Notes: generated from the letters alone by a model not told the origin. Positions 24,482-36,770 are shown, numbered from the stretch's first letter. The stretch: DNA of 64,000 nt from Pycnopodia helianthoides (GCA_032158295.1 CM063258.1:15599703-15663702), one strand, 5' to 3'. Program-made: numbers and translations.

Positions 24482-25014
24482 TGGTTATGAAATTCTTAGT
24501 AGAACCATTTTTTCTGTGAAATAGTTTCCTCTGAAATGAAGTCATATTCGAGAAAACTGTATCTGAAACGCAACAGCTGATTTCCAAAATTAAGGAAAAT
24601 GTAAGTGGTGTTTGAAGCTTTGCATGGTGTGGAAACTAAGTAGTAACTATAAGTAGCAAACTTGTGGGTACAACCATGTGTAAAACCTCTGTTGCCGGAG
24701 TGTTGGCTCTGAAAAAAAGCCAGTGTGGTCTCCACACCAGAGAGACCACACTCCCTAAAAAGAAGGAGAGATGTTACACATGGTTGTACCCGCAAGTTTG
24801 CTATTTATAGTTACTTCTTCTTAAGGACAACGTGTTTACATGCCGAAAATTGTGCATGTTTTTTTTACTATTTTCTTTTGACTCACACAACGGATTAAGC
24901 CCAAATTTTCACAGGTTTGTTATTTCATGTATACGGTTGATCACACAATACATGAACACTGTCTGCTACAAATCCTGTATAAAACCTTTGACTTGTTATT
25001 TCTTATGTATAAAG

Positions 25015-25173
25015 AGCATCATCAAAGAAAACAAAGCAGGTCCACCCAAAGCCTTCAAGGATGAGCAGAGTAAGAAAGGAGATGTCTCACTCCGAGTTTA
25101 CTTCAAATACTTCAAGTCTGGAACTAACTGTTGCTTACTGCTGCTCCTCTTGCTGTTTTTCATTGGAACACAG
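25015..25173 (+). CDS. ABCC4: ABCC4 exon 15 (residues 668-720), first helix of TMD2
   Basis: Encodes the KKGDVSLRVYFKYFKSG entry motif and a Leu-rich membrane helix ending at Gln. Followed by a 6-kb intron filled with repeats. Confidence 0.93.
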
Positions 25174-25184
25174 GTAAAAATATC

Positions 25185-25455
25185 TCATTTTGGGTTTGAA
25201 CAAAGAAAACATGACTAGAACGGGACTTGAACCTACAGCTTTTGAGTTATTGTTCCTGCGCTCTATCAACTTAGCTGTGTAGCGCTGATGTTGGCGGTCT
25301 CCCTATTAGGAGTAGATAGCTCAGTTGGAAGAGCACCGGTTCGTTATTCCGGAGGTTGCAGGTTCAAGTCCTGCTCTATTCAATTTTTCTTTGTTCAACC
25401 CAAAATTATTTAACAATTTAACCAGTCAGTTTCTCGTGTGGTTTATTACTTGTTG
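25185..25455. mobile_element. Head-to-head pair of tRNA-derived SINEs (intron 15)
   Basis: A minus-oriented copy (25185-25300) faces a plus-oriented copy (25310-25455). Both have the TAGATAGCTCAGTTGG / GGTTCAAGTCC pol III head and a TTTCTTTGTTCAACCC tail, so the transcript could form a hairpin. Confidence 0.65.
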
Positions 25456-25659
25456 TAAAAATATCTCTTAATAGCCAGTTTAATTTGGAGGACACAATAA
25501 TGCACTACTCTAACGCAAAACACAGCGGCAATCTTATAAACTGGCATTTGAGTTTCATTGCATGTTTGTCAACGGGCCTTGTGTGGTGAGGCACTGTGGC
25601 AGATGGCGCGTACACATGCAACTGTTTCACAGAGTCCCTGTGGTCATGGGTTGGTGGCC

Positions 25660-25865
25660 CTAGTGACAAGGCACTGCAAACAATGAATGGCAGCTTTCTA
25701 GCAGCTTTCAAAAAATCTCAAAACTCACTTGTTTAATTGATGTGTTTTGCTTGTTTTGTTTGATATTCTATTGTGTTTGCTTGTTGATTCATTTTTGTGT
25801 AAAGCGCTGTTTTCTTTGGTTCGTTAGAGGACTAAATAAATGTTCTGTTTTGTTCTTGTAATTAA
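25660..25865 (+). mobile_element. LINE 3' end fragment (intron 15)
   Basis: GCAGCTTTCAAAAAATCTCAAAACTCACTTGTTTAATTG encodes AFKKSLKTHLFN then stop, the typical end of CR1/L2-type reverse transcriptase ORFs, followed by a GTAAAGCGCTGTTTTC 3' tail. Confidence 0.55.
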
Positions 25866-26869
25866 TATTGACGGATTAATTCTTTGGATGGATTTGTGCC
25901 TAATGCCTTTGTCGAAGACCTGTTCCTTTCACATATCAGCCAAGATTTTGTAAGGACTACTACATGTATACTGCATTGTCATGAAGCCTTTCATCTTTCT
26001 CTGATGGGATGCCATCTGTTCAAATGGGCGTGGGTCAATGATCGGCTGTTACATAACGGCTTTCCAACCGGGTCTGATTGTGCTTCAGAAACTTTAAAAA
26101 CCATATAAATCTGCAAATGTCAATGAGAAATTGTCTTTATGTGGGTGTCCAATGAGAGTTTCATTGACAAACCAAAATATTAATGGCAAGAAAAAAATTT
26201 TCTTTGTGCTGAAGATAAATCTTGTGCTGGTAACGGGAAGAGGAATTTTTATTCCCAAAGCAAATTGAACTAGAATTTAGTGTTTGTACGAACAAACACA
26301 GAGGTGTTCGGCTATCAATTGGGTCAGTGTTTAATTAAATCGATGAAAAGATTGTTGATAGCTTTTGAATTTTCACGGAAAGTACATTTGTTACACAGGA
26401 AATAAATGCTAAGGTTACTACTTAACTTCCGCTTTCAACCGAAAGACAAGGTCAATTGAGTCAACACTCTGTGTAGCATTTGTTTATTTTTCGAAGACCT
26501 CTCCGATGATGTATAGATTGTAAAATTCCGATGCACGGTTCATAAGTTATTAATTAAAAAATTTTAAATTTAATTGAACACCTGATTACGTCATTATGAC
26601 GTCAAGAAAGCGGTATCTTCTACAATTGAAGAGCTAACTATGTGCGAAGTTTGAAGGTTGTGTGATCTTTGGAAGTGCGTCTTTTGTTATCTGACAAAAA
26701 TGCTCACACTTGGATTAGACTAACAGCCCATACAGCCTTGCTCAATGCATAGCTTATGCCAAATGGACTTTGCCCCCCTGTGATCAGTCGAGCAGAACAC
26801 GCCACGGTATGCATAGCCTTCAATGCATGCGATGTGTAGGCGCACGTTCATATGTCTACCTGTGTTCTT

Positions 26870-27715
26870 TCAGTTTCACTATCGTGCGTTGTCACGGTGG
26901 GTCAACTTAAACGTGCGCCTTTTTCGACCTCATGTAAAGGTCAAAATATTGTCATCTGAGTGCAAAAGTTTGAGCAGGCTTAACGTTCCACACCTTGATA
27001 CAAAAAATAAACTAAAATAATTGGTAGTTTTTGAGATACGAATTGTTGAAATTTTCAACTTCCGATTTGAACCGGAAGTAAAGGTCAAATGGGGTCAAGT
27101 TTTGTGTAGGGTTTGTTGAACTTTCAACGACCTGTCCGATGATGTGTCGATTGTAAAAATCCAACATGCGGTTCACAAGTTATGATTTTTTACAAATATT
27201 AAACTTTGATTTATTGTAATTCAAAACCTGATGACGTCATCATGACATCATCAAGTTTGTGTTGTCTTGATATTGAGGTTCAAATGTCTGATGAGTTTCA
27301 ATGTTAAATTCAACTTCAATCTTGAGTTATGCCGTAGACAAGCACGAAAATGATGTTTTTCAAGAAAAAAACCAAAGGCAAACTTCGACCCACGGTAACG
27401 ACCCGGAAGTAAAGGTCATACGATTTTAAGGTTAACTTTTCAAATGTTGCCCATGTCTTGGTCTATCATATGCCCAAATATGAATATTGTAGCTATAATA
27501 TTCGGAGACATACAGGCATTGGCATGACGTCACTTTTTGAACTTAAATTGCTTGTAATTTGACACCCGATGACGTCATCATGACGCAACAACTTCTGTAT
27601 CATCTGCTAGTTGCAATCTACCTACATGTAAAGTTTCAAGTTGATATAGGCCTCGCAACTATGCGTTTTTTTGTGGACAAAGCCCACTGAGAAGAAGAAA
27701 AACTAAAAAAAACTA
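26870..27715 (+). repeat. Large interspersed repeat copy A (intron 15)
   Basis: About 840 bp that recurs at 30175-31015 in the same orientation, including AACCGGAAGTAAAGGTCA, the palindrome GATGACGTCATCATGACG and GTGGACAAAGCCCA. No ORF of note; probably one transposon family. Confidence 0.75.
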
Positions 27716-30174
27716 GAGCTTAAGTGTTTGTACGAACAAACACTGAGGTGTTCGGTTATTATAATGGGGTCAGTGTTGTGTAAACGCCTGAGCTATTGCA
27801 TTCAGTTGAATTTGGTGCTATTACTGTTTTGTGGGGTGCCTAACAAGCTACACACTTTAGCAAAAGTCTATTAAAAAAAAGCACACGATTAAAAGCCTGA
27901 CGTTAATTGATTGTTAGCGAGGTTTGCATGGACGGCTGTTTTAAAGACTGACAAAGAGAACCTTGAACAGAGACTAGAGTTTCGTATAGTTAGAACTTCC
28001 TATTTTGACCGAAAGGGAAGGTCAAAGTGGGGTCATGCTTCAAATAAAATGTCACAATGTGTTTTAACCTAGCAAGCTGCACAAAGATTAAGACTTTATG
28101 ACATGTGATTCAGGAGATATGATTACTTGAATTGTTGAGCTTTCTGTTTGGACCGGAAGTAAAGGTCAGGGTTGGGTCTTCCGTATTAACAAAATGTCAC
28201 AAGTGCTGTAAGCTACAAGACAAAACAAACAATACAACTTTATGACGTGCGGTTCAGGAGATATGATTTTTTAAGTACTAAGCTTTGAATTACTGTAACT
28301 TGACACCCGATGACATGATGAAAAAAACGTGTTTTTGTTACTATCAAATTTTATATTGCCTGGTTCAGGAGTTTTATTCAATATAAAACTTCAACTGCCG
28401 GTTTGAACCAGAATAGTGCAAGATTTCATGTTTATTTCCATTACAAGGGTTACGATTTTATGAAGCAATATTTGTCACAAGAGGGCGGTGTGTAAATTGA
28501 CGACGTCGCCATACATTTGAAAGGGCAGAGGTTTAATATTGTCATTAAATACAATAGCATACATTTTGTGAGTTCCCTTTCATCTTGGATGCAGATCTCG
28601 ATAAGAGGCTTTGAAATACACACACAACTATTTTAAGTATAAAGCCATTTACTATTAAAAGCTAATTTATTGTTTAATGAAAACTTATTCTTTATTGATT
28701 CATCATAAAGTTCACACAAGCTATGTTGTTCAAGTTGACATTATTAAGCTATAATTATTAGAAATGTTCAAAGGATTTCAAATAAATTTGGATTCTCATT
28801 ACGTATCGGTGGATGAACAATGATTGTTCATTACACTTGATGATGATAACCTTCAAATAAGTCAAGCATTGTGTAAGATTTCAGTTGCAATTTATAAATG
28901 GCTTGCTTGATTTTTAAATATTGGTTTCTATACAGAACGTTTTGTTTATTTAGACTTGAGAAAAAATTAAACCTTAGAAGACATTTGTTTAGAATAGTTA
29001 TGCAATACAAAGGCACATCATGAAGATGCGAGTCTAAGCCTCAATTGTGAAGTTAGACTATTAAAAAACTGAGTCAAATACTATTTCTACCTCCATGGTG
29101 CATGATACAGTGACTTGGCAAGGAAATAAGGAATGGAACATCACTGTAGACCATTCCGGTACTGGGTGTGCTGTATTCTGATGAAGAAAAAACAAGAAAC
29201 AGAGTATGAGTTGATGAAAATATCTTCAGACATTTTTTCATAACCTATCAAGTCTCAAAAAAAAAAATCATATAACACTATAAGAATCATAGCACAATAT
29301 TTTAAATGCATGAACAAATTTACAATGACGTTGTAATAATATTTAGAATGTTTCTAAAATATGTAAATTTCTTTGAATAGAAAGTCTCAGAGTATTAGTT
29401 ACGCAAAGTCATGTTATCCATACCAACAAAAAATGCAATGAATTACAAGGAAAATGGGCTCAAAACCGCTCAATCAGAAGTTTTATTTCAATTCCTTTGG
29501 AAATGTTTTACCTTGCAAAATAACTTGTGTCATTTTGAACTTTCAATAAACATGATAAACTACTGTAAATTTACCTCTCAAGAAAAGACCATCCATAATC
29601 ATGATTTTGGCCAGGTATATAGTTGACAACTGACAGGAGCAGTGAAGACTAAAGATGGTTCATATTGACAGCTGCAACTCTTTTCTGTGTACCAGTCCTG
29701 ACCCAGTCATCAGACTCTCAACTCATCCCGCCATCAGACTCTGTTCCATATGTTCCTTGATCACTGTACTAACTTGTCAAATAAACAAAATTTGAGACTT
29801 AAAACATTTCAAGATTATAATTTAATACGTGGAAAGTGCCCATACTGATTTGGAAATGGATAACTTATAAATCTTAACCTTTGGGGAAACTTCATCGAAA
29901 GGTTGTAACACATTTATGGCGTAATAATATTAACAGTTGATGGAACACATTCATCAAATCTGACCATTTTCTGACACTAGTGACAAATCCAACAATCATA
30001 CCAATCCCCCGTTGCCCAATTCTTCCTCCTCCATGATCATTAAACGATCCTTAGTTTTAAAAACGTCACTACTTGACACATTCATTTTGAAAAGTGATTA
30101 TGTTGAAACGAAGCTTACCGTTGTATTCACCGTGTCGCGTATATGTGTACATGTACATGTACATGTACCTGTGT

Positions 30175-31015
30175 TATTTCACTATCGTTCGTTGTCGCTG
30201 TGGGTCAACTTAAAAAGTGCGCCTTTTTCGACCTCATGTAAAGGTCAAAATATTGTCATCTGAGTGCAAAAGTTTGAGCAGGCTTAACGTTCTACACCTT
30301 GATACAAAAAATAAACTAAAATAATCGGTAGTTTTTGAGATATGATTTTTTTAAATTTTCAACTTCCGATTTGAACCGGAAGTTAAGGTCAAATGGGGTC
30401 AAGTTTTGTGTAGGTTTTGTTGAACTTTTAACGACCTGTCCGATGATGTGTCGATTGTAAAAATCAAACATGCGGTTCATGAGTTATGATTTTGTACACA
30501 TATTAAACTTTGATTTATTGTAATTCAAAACCTGATGACGTCATCATGACATCATCAAGTTTGTGTTGTCTTGATGTTAGGGTTCAAATGCCTGATTAGT
30601 TTCAATGTTCAATTCAATTTCAATCTTGAGTTATGCCGTAAATAAGCCCAAAAGTGATGTTTTTCAAGAAAAAAAACCAAAGGCAAACTTCGACCCAGGG
30701 TAACGACCCGGAAGTAAAGGTCATACGATTTTGGTGTTAACTTTTCAAAGATTGCCCATGTCTTGGTCTATCATATGCCCAAATATGAATATTGTGGCTA
30801 TAATATTCAGAGATATACAGGCATTGGCCTAACGTCACTTTTTGAACTTAAATTTGCTTGTAATTTGATACCGATGACGTCATCATGACGCCACAACCTC
30901 TGTATCATCTGCTAGTTGCAATCTACCTACATGTAAAGTTTCAAGTTGACATAGGCCCTGCAACTATGCGTTTTTTTGTGGACAAAGCCCAGTCCGAAGA
31001 AGAAAAACTTTAAAA
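30175..31015 (+). repeat. Large interspersed repeat copy B (intron 15)
   Basis: Diverged copy of 26870-27715, ending in a poly-A run at about 31010-31031. The A run suggests a retrotransposed origin for this copy or family. It ends about 120 bp before exon 16. Confidence 0.75.
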
Positions 31016-31150
31016 AAAAAAAAAAAAAAAAGAACAAAAACAATGAGTTGTTCGCGCTGTTGCACGAACACCTCAATTAATGAAGAACAGAGTCTTTGAC
31101 ATGTCTACAAAAAGAATTGCAAATAACTTATTTATCTTTTTCACTTTTAG

Positions 31151-31234
31151 GTCACGTACATTTTCACTGATCTTTGGCTTGCTTACTGGACTGAAGAAGA
31201 GGAAAAGAAACAAGTCATGAATATAACCGATACG
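31151..31234 (+). CDS. ABCC4: ABCC4 exon 16 (residues 721-748)
   Basis: Encodes the D-L-W-L-A-Y-W motif of TM7 followed by an acidic extracellular loop with an N-I-T sequon (Asn 745), a plausible glycosylation site. 84 nt, phase 0 on both sides. Confidence 0.93.
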
Positions 31235-31359
31235 GTGAGTTTGAGCTAGATGTCAAACTAGATCACTGTCCCAAATCAGTTCTTTATTTCTGAAAAAAAG
31301 CTAGCAATGCATAAACTTTTTACAACCATACCTTAACATTTTATATCTTTTTCTTTCAG

Positions 31360-31618
31360 CTTCAACAGGCTGTACAGGAAATAACAGAAGGAGATGCAGA
31401 TGACTTCAGTAACAACTTATTAAATTTCAGTCTTGACTTCACAACAATTCAGAGTGCATACATCTATGGAGGACTTGTTCTCATCCTCTTTCTAATGGCC
31501 ATTTGTCGCTCATTTCTGTCCTTCAACATTATGATCAAATCATCGCGAAATCTCCACAATCGGATGTTCAGGACTATCATCAGATCACCCACGCTGTTCT
31601 TTGATAACAACCCAGCAG
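31360..31618 (+). CDS. ABCC4: ABCC4 exon 17 (residues 749-835)
   Basis: Extracellular loop with an N-F-S sequon, TM8, and the L-H-N-R-M-F-R-T-I-I-R-S-P cytosolic loop ending in FFDNNPAG. A telomere-like array begins about 35 bp after its donor. Confidence 0.95.
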
Positions 31619-31653
31619 GTGAGTTATCAAGATGGGTCATCCTCTCCCCTCTT

Positions 31654-31780
31654 TACCCTAACCCTAACCCTGACCCCAACCCTAACCCTAACCCTGACCC
31701 CAACCCTAACCCTAACCCTAACCCTGACCCCAACCCTAACCATAACCCTAACCTCAACCCTTGCCCCAACCCTTACCCTT

Positions 31781-31830
<50 letters not shown>

Positions 31831-32043
31831 CCTTATCCCTACCCTTACCCTTACCCTAACCCTTACCCTAACCCTTACCCTATACCCTTACCCTTACCCT
31901 TACCCTTACCCTTACCCTTACCCTTACCCTTACCCTTACCCTTACCCTTACCCTTACCCTTACCCTTACCCTTACCCCTACCCTTACCCTTACCCTTACC
32001 CTTACCCCTACCCTAACCCTTACCCTTACCCTATCCTAACCCT
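31654..32043 (+). repeat. Telomere-like tandem array (intron 17)
   Basis: About 390 bp of 6-bp units: CCCTAA with CCCTGA/CCCCAA variants at the left, then CCCTCA near 31790-31830, then CCCTTA for most of the right half. It is C-rich on the plus strand, G-rich (TTAGGG-like) on the minus. Starts about 35 bp after the exon 17 donor. Confidence 0.95.
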
Positions 32044-32303
32044 AGTCATTTCTTTTTGTTCCTTTTCTAGTCTTTCCTTCTTGTTGTTGTTTTTGTTTTT
32101 TTTAAGTCTTTGTTTCCGTCCAACCTTTCTAAAGATCTGCAACAATGATATTAATTTAAGGGGAATGAACCATATAAAAAGTTAATCAGGCTTTTCATTT
32201 ATAAACTTTTTAAACAATAATGTTTGTTTTATTTATGTATTTGTATTCAATTGTGGATTATATCTGTTTTTAAAGTGGTGATTGTGTTTTCCTTTTTAAA
32301 CAG

Positions 32304-32383
32304 GTCGCATCTTGAACCGCTTTACCAAAGATATCGGCACAATGGATGACCAACTCCCACAAACATTCTTTGACTTCCTACAG
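32304..32383 (+). CDS. ABCC4: ABCC4 exon 18 (residues 835-861)
   Basis: Encodes [19 protein letters not shown], the second TMD equivalent of the exon 5 loop and strongly conserved. Phase 1 in, phase 0 out. Confidence 0.96.
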
Positions 32384-32414
32384 GTAAATCTGAATTACTT
32401 ACTAATTATTTAAT

Positions 32415-32535
32415 TTTGGGTTGAACAAAGATAAGTTTACTAGGGCAGGACTTGAACCTGCAACCTATGGATTAACGTGCCGGCACTCTACCAACTGAGG
32501 TATCTAGCCCTTATGTAGGCGGTCTCCCTATTGTG
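32415..32535 (-). mobile_element. tRNA-derived SINE (intron 18)
   Basis: Minus-oriented: GGGCTAGATACCTCAGTTGGTAGAGTGCCGGCACGTTAATCC head, GGTTCAAGTCC B-box and CTTTGTTCAACCC tail. Same family as 25310 and 39870. Confidence 0.7.
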
Positions 32536-32871
32536 TCACTGTCTTTGTTTGGGGGTGCCAGTCAGAAGCCATTCAACCTGTTACTGCTGTATAGCTGGGG
32601 AACACGCCCAAGTTTACAATACAACCTGGGAAGCGGCAGCCAAGGGATCACCTTAAGGGGATGCGACTTTATTTTAAACATCAAGTAATAAACCACCAGG
32701 GTTCCCTTGTGGTTTATTACTTGATACTTTTTATTTGTTAACGAATCATCCCACCCAACCCACATAAAACCACTTAAATAAGGGGAGTTACAGGGAGGTG
32801 GTGGTCAGGATGATATAAGACAGATGTAGCCACAATAATGAAGACAGGTGTGTGATAAAGGCATGTTGCGT

Positions 32872-33248
32872 TTAAAGGCACTGGACACTATTGGTAATTA
32901 CTCAAGATAATTGTTAGCATAAAAACTTACTTGGTAACGAGCAATGGAGAGCTGTTGATAGTATAAAACATTGTGAGAAACGGCTCCCTCTGAAGTAACA
33001 TAGTTTTTGAGAAAGAAGTAAAATATTTGAATTGATTTTGAGACCTCACGCGTAAGGTCTCGAAATCAAGCATCTGAAAGCACACAACTTCGTGTGACAA
33101 GGGTGTTTTTTCTTCCATTATTATCTCGCAACTTCGACGACCAATTGAGTTCAAATTTTCACAGGTTTGTTATTTTGTGCATATGTTGAGATACACCAAG
33201 TGAGAAGACTGGTCTTTGACAATTACCAAAGGTGTCCAGCGTCTTTAA
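32872..33248. mobile_element. TTAA-flanked MITE, copy 7 (intron 18)
   Basis: TTAAAGGCACTGGACACTATTGGTA left, TACCAAAGGTGTCCAGCGTCTTTAA right. Shared core ACTTACTTGGTAACGAGCAATGGAGAGCTGTTGATAG. Confidence 0.8.
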
Positions 33249-33483
33249 GCGCTACATACAAAGTGAGAACAACAAAGGTCTGTGTGTGAACTCGGGTGTA
33301 TGATGAAAATAGGTGTGTGATCACATTCAAGATAAGTTTTGTAAATCAATATAGTGAACAATATATTGATGTTATAAAAGTGCAAAGGCTATTTAAAAAA
33401 GTACTTTTTGAACTATTGTTTTGACAGAAGATAGTTGTCAAAAAAAGCAATCTTAACCTTCATTTTATTTTGTCTTTACGTAG

Positions 33484-33634
33484 ATCACACTTCATATTCT
33501 AGGCACTGTCATCTTAACTATCATCATCAATGTGTACGTCTTCATCCTGGTTGCACCACTAACTGTCATCTTCATCATCTTGAGGAGGTACGCCTTGGCA
33601 GCGACGAGAGCGATCAAGCGTCTTGATGGAATCA
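33484..33634 (+). CDS. ABCC4: ABCC4 exon 19 (residues 862-912), TM9-TM10
   Basis: Two Ile/Val-rich helices followed by LRRYALAATRAIKRLDGI, matching the intracellular loop of ABCC TMD2. Confidence 0.94.
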
Positions 33635-33654
33635 GTGAGTGGATTTGCTCTTTA

Positions 33655-34085
33655 TTCTATAATAATAATAATAATGCTGGGTTCTTATATAGCGCTTTAT
33701 CTCGCCTCAGGGGGTGAATCAAAGCACTCGTTATTTGTTTTTCAACTGGATAAGCAGAGCTATGTTTTGAATTATGAGACCCATTTATTTACCACCCTCT
33801 AATAATGGTTTACAAGGTGCTGCGGTGCATTCAGCAGCCACTGCCAGACACTCCGGAGCAAACCCCTTCTATTAGCGATAAGTGTAACCGGGTTCTTCTA
33901 TGTGCATTACACAACAAACGGGACCTACGGCTTTACGTCCCATTAGAAGGATGAAGCAATAATGGTTAAGTGTCTTGCTTAAGGACAACAAGAGTCAAGA
34001 CCGGGACTTGAACCCACACTCTGCTGATCAGAAACACCAGAGCTTGAGTCCAGTGCGCTTGACCGCTCAGTAATGACACCCCACG
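33655..34085 (-). mobile_element. tRNA-Ser/Leu-headed SINE (intron 19)
   Basis: Minus-oriented element with head GAGCGGTCAAGCGCACTGGACTCAAGC..GGGTTCAAGTCCCGGTC, a conserved middle GGACGTAAAGCCGTAGGTCCC and a tail ending near TATAGCGC and ATTATTATTATT. The same element is on the plus strand at 41656. Confidence 0.75.
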
Positions 34086-34604
34086 ACACGCCACAACATT
34101 CTTTGCAAAATTGCTGCTTTTATTTCATGACACATCCAACAGCATAAGCGCAAGTAACAGGATTGACGAAGAAATGTTCAGGTTTTAGATGTTTTTAGAT
34201 GGGAAATCCACACGATCGAGTAAGAACTGTAACCCAAATTAACATTCAAGGCTCTGGTCCTTGGTGGGACTCGAACAGGGGTCCACTGAAGTGAAAGGCA
34301 GGGGAAAATACTAAACAAACCCGATTCACCGATTTTACAGTAAATGCAGAGCTGCCAACTGTCCTTGGTTCTGCAGAAAGTTCCCTGAAAATAAACCAAT
34401 CTTTCCATGTTCAGATGAACAAATTTGGCAATCTCCCTGATTATGGAAATTTGTCCCTGTTATATGTTGAATGGAATTCTGAGTATCTCACTGATTATTG
34501 GACAGAATCTCCCTGATTGCAAGATGCAAATGTTGGCAACCCTGGATATTGTACCAATACCAGTAGCAATTTCTAACTCATAGCATATTTTAATTATATT
34601 TTTT

Positions 34605-34823
34605 TAACCCTCGTACTGTCAGTGACTCTTGGCAACATACTCCAGTGAGTTGACCAACCATTTGAAACCATTTGGTTGTGTATGATGGCACAACTGTGCA
34701 CAGAACTAACTGTGTACTGTGTACATGTATTCCCTCATGGTATCATATTGCAGGCTGGCATAGTTTATCTATCATTCAAAACCACAGTGAATGGTATTGA
34801 ATGGTCAGACAGCAAGAGGGTTA
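34605..34823. mobile_element. TTAACCCTC-ended MITE, copy 1 (intron 19)
   Basis: About 220 bp from TTAACCCTCGTACTGTCAGTGA to TCAGACAGCAAGAGGGTTAA. TTAA plus CCCT ends are typical of piggyBac-type elements. A copy in reverse orientation lies at 57970-58203. It ends about 60 bp before exon 20. Confidence 0.75.
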
Positions 34824-34882
34824 ATAGCCTTTTTATGTAGCTATTCGTCTCTAATGATCGCTTTACCCATCCCCCTCTCCAG

Positions 34883-35113
34883 CTCGGAGTCCAATCTTCT
34901 CCCACAACACCACTTCCTTCCAGGGTCTGGTAACAATCCGAGCCTACAGCAAACAGAATCAATTCATTGAGGATTTCAACCGACGTCAAGACCAGCACTC
35001 AGCGGCTTGGTTTGCATTCCTTGCAGCTAACCGATGGTTTGGCCTCCGTCTGGATCTCATCATGGTCATGTTTACAGCGGGGGTTACGTTTGCATCAGTT
35101 CCACTCGTAACTA
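34883..35113 (+). CDS. ABCC4: ABCC4 exon 20 (residues 912-989)
   Basis: Encodes RSPIFSHNTTSFQGLVTIRAY, the TMD2 coupling helix, then NRWFGLRLDLI and TM11. Phase 1 on both sides, joined exactly by exon 21. Confidence 0.95.
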
Positions 35114-35174
35114 GTATGAAAACACTTCACATTTCTAATCTTCCTTAAATTAGTTTAGTCAAGACCTGAGAGGC

Positions 35175-35360
35175 TGAAGACCAGTGCCAGAATATATTGC
35201 ATAGCAATATTTTGCTAAGCAAAATTAAGCCGGCTACCAGTCACAGATTGTACATGTGTCATGGTATTTTGGCTGGTAACATTATTTTAGTAAGTACAAT
35301 TTTGTTGTGATGAGCTACTATTTGTGCTTAAGCAGCTTTATGAAATTGGGCTCAACCAAA
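35175..35360. repeat. GCCCAATTTC-type palindromic repeat (intron 20)
   Basis: Contains GCTAAGCAAAATTAAGCCGGCTACCAG and CTTAAGCAGCTTTATGAAATTGGGC. Mostly the right arm with a diverged left arm. Confidence 0.6.
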
Positions 35361-35617
35361 AATGCTCTGAGACCTGTGACATTTGTTTTTCAATATAAAT
35401 ATCTTTAAATAAAATTTTTGTATGGATAATTTGCATCAATCAGCTGCTGTGTTTAATTATATTTCTTTTAGATTTGACATCATAATATTAGGAAACTTAT
35501 TATTTTATTTTTTTCCTTAAAAAAAAAATTGAAATTAAAATTCCTAATTTATTTTGCAGTTCCATATCCACCAGCTGCTGTGGTAACAGTTTCATGTATT
35601 TCTTCTTTTGACTTTAG

Positions 35618-35718
35618 CGATAGACCCAGGTCTGGTTGCTTTGATTCTCAGCAATGCCCTGTCTCTTACTACTATCTTCCAGTTCGTCGTCAGACAAAGT
35701 GCATTAGTAGAGAACCAG
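35618..35718 (+). CDS. ABCC4: ABCC4 exon 21 (residues 989-1022), TM12
   Basis: Encodes PGLVALILSNALSL and the FVVRQSALVENQ segment leading to NBD2. The Trp found before C-V-R-Q in many ABCC proteins is Phe here. Confidence 0.93.
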
Positions 35719-36310
35719 GTAAACAGAGTTTGTTGTTAACAAAGTAAATATGCATCTGTGCAAGGCTTTAGTTTGTAAGTTTGGCCTGACGGGCAAAAAA
35801 CATTTGGGTGGGGCGCTCATTTAAGAATTAGTTTTTTTTCTTCAAATTTAACATTATTTTGTAATTTTGCTGAAACATTTTTGGTCTGAGGGAGATCTGT
35901 GCAGTGAAAATACTGGCCTGATACTTCACGGAGGCAATGGTGTCCACGCCCCTGGTCATTGCCTCGTTGCCTCTTAAATTGCCCAAGTAGAAATATAAAA
36001 TGCCCTAGTTGCCCTTTGCCATGGCATAAATGGGAAAACTGCCTTGCCCTTCTAAGAACAAAGCATCAGGCCTGAAAGTGTGATAAAAACTATCTCAATG
36101 GAATGAGTATAAAAAAATGAAATCAGCTGTGACAATGATAGTTCCGATTTTGTGTTAGGCGTTAATTTTGCATCGGGGATAAAGAATATTATTTGGTTAT
36201 TGCCCTTACACCAATGTATGGCACTGTATACTCGGTACTTTCCTGTGTCCTGTGAACAAAAAATCTTAGGTAGTATCACTCAAGTAATTTTACTTTTTGT
36301 GTGTGTGTAG

Positions 36311-36505
36311 ATGACATCCGTAGAGAGGGTTATTGAGTACACAAAACTGGAACCTGAGGCTCCTTTGACAAACTCAAGGAATACACCACCACCAGCCTGG
36401 CCTCAGTTTGGGGCACTCACCTTCAACAGTTTGTCATTGAATTACTCAAACGAGGGCCCAAGAGTTCTCAAGAATATATCCTGCAATATTATGCCCAAGG
36501 AGAAG
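36311..36505 (+). CDS. ABCC4: ABCC4 exon 22 (residues 1023-1087), start of NBD2
   Basis: Begins MTSVERVIEY and includes PPPAWPQFGALTF and VLKNISC, the first strands of NBD2. Phase 0. Confidence 0.96.
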
Positions 36506-36714
36506 GTAATTTCTTCATTTGACTTAAAACAAATATTTCTCAAAACCTCACCCCCATTTTGTACATTTACTTTTGCTGAGGGTGTTTTTAGAAATATATT
36601 TTAAAAACTCAACACATTGTGACGCAAAAGCCAATCAGATCTGCCCTGGATAGCATCGAAGGTGGAAAATTTAAGAACTTTACAGAATATTTGTTAGAGC
36701 TGACTGCTCTTTTC

Positions 36715-36735
36715 AATCAATCCATCAATCAATAC

Positions 36736-36767
<32 letters not shown>

Positions 36768-36770
36768 CTT
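36715..36770 (+). repeat. ATCA/CAAT microsatellite (intron 22)
   Basis: Tetranucleotide run of CAAT units with a few interruptions over about 55 bp. Confidence 0.9.

Noticed and set aside
31495..32185. Long open frames reading repeated Pro-Asn, Leu-Thr or Tyr-Pro (and Arg-Val on the other strand)
   Set aside because: They are translations of the telomere-like hexamer array in intron 17; only the first part (to 31618) is a true exon.
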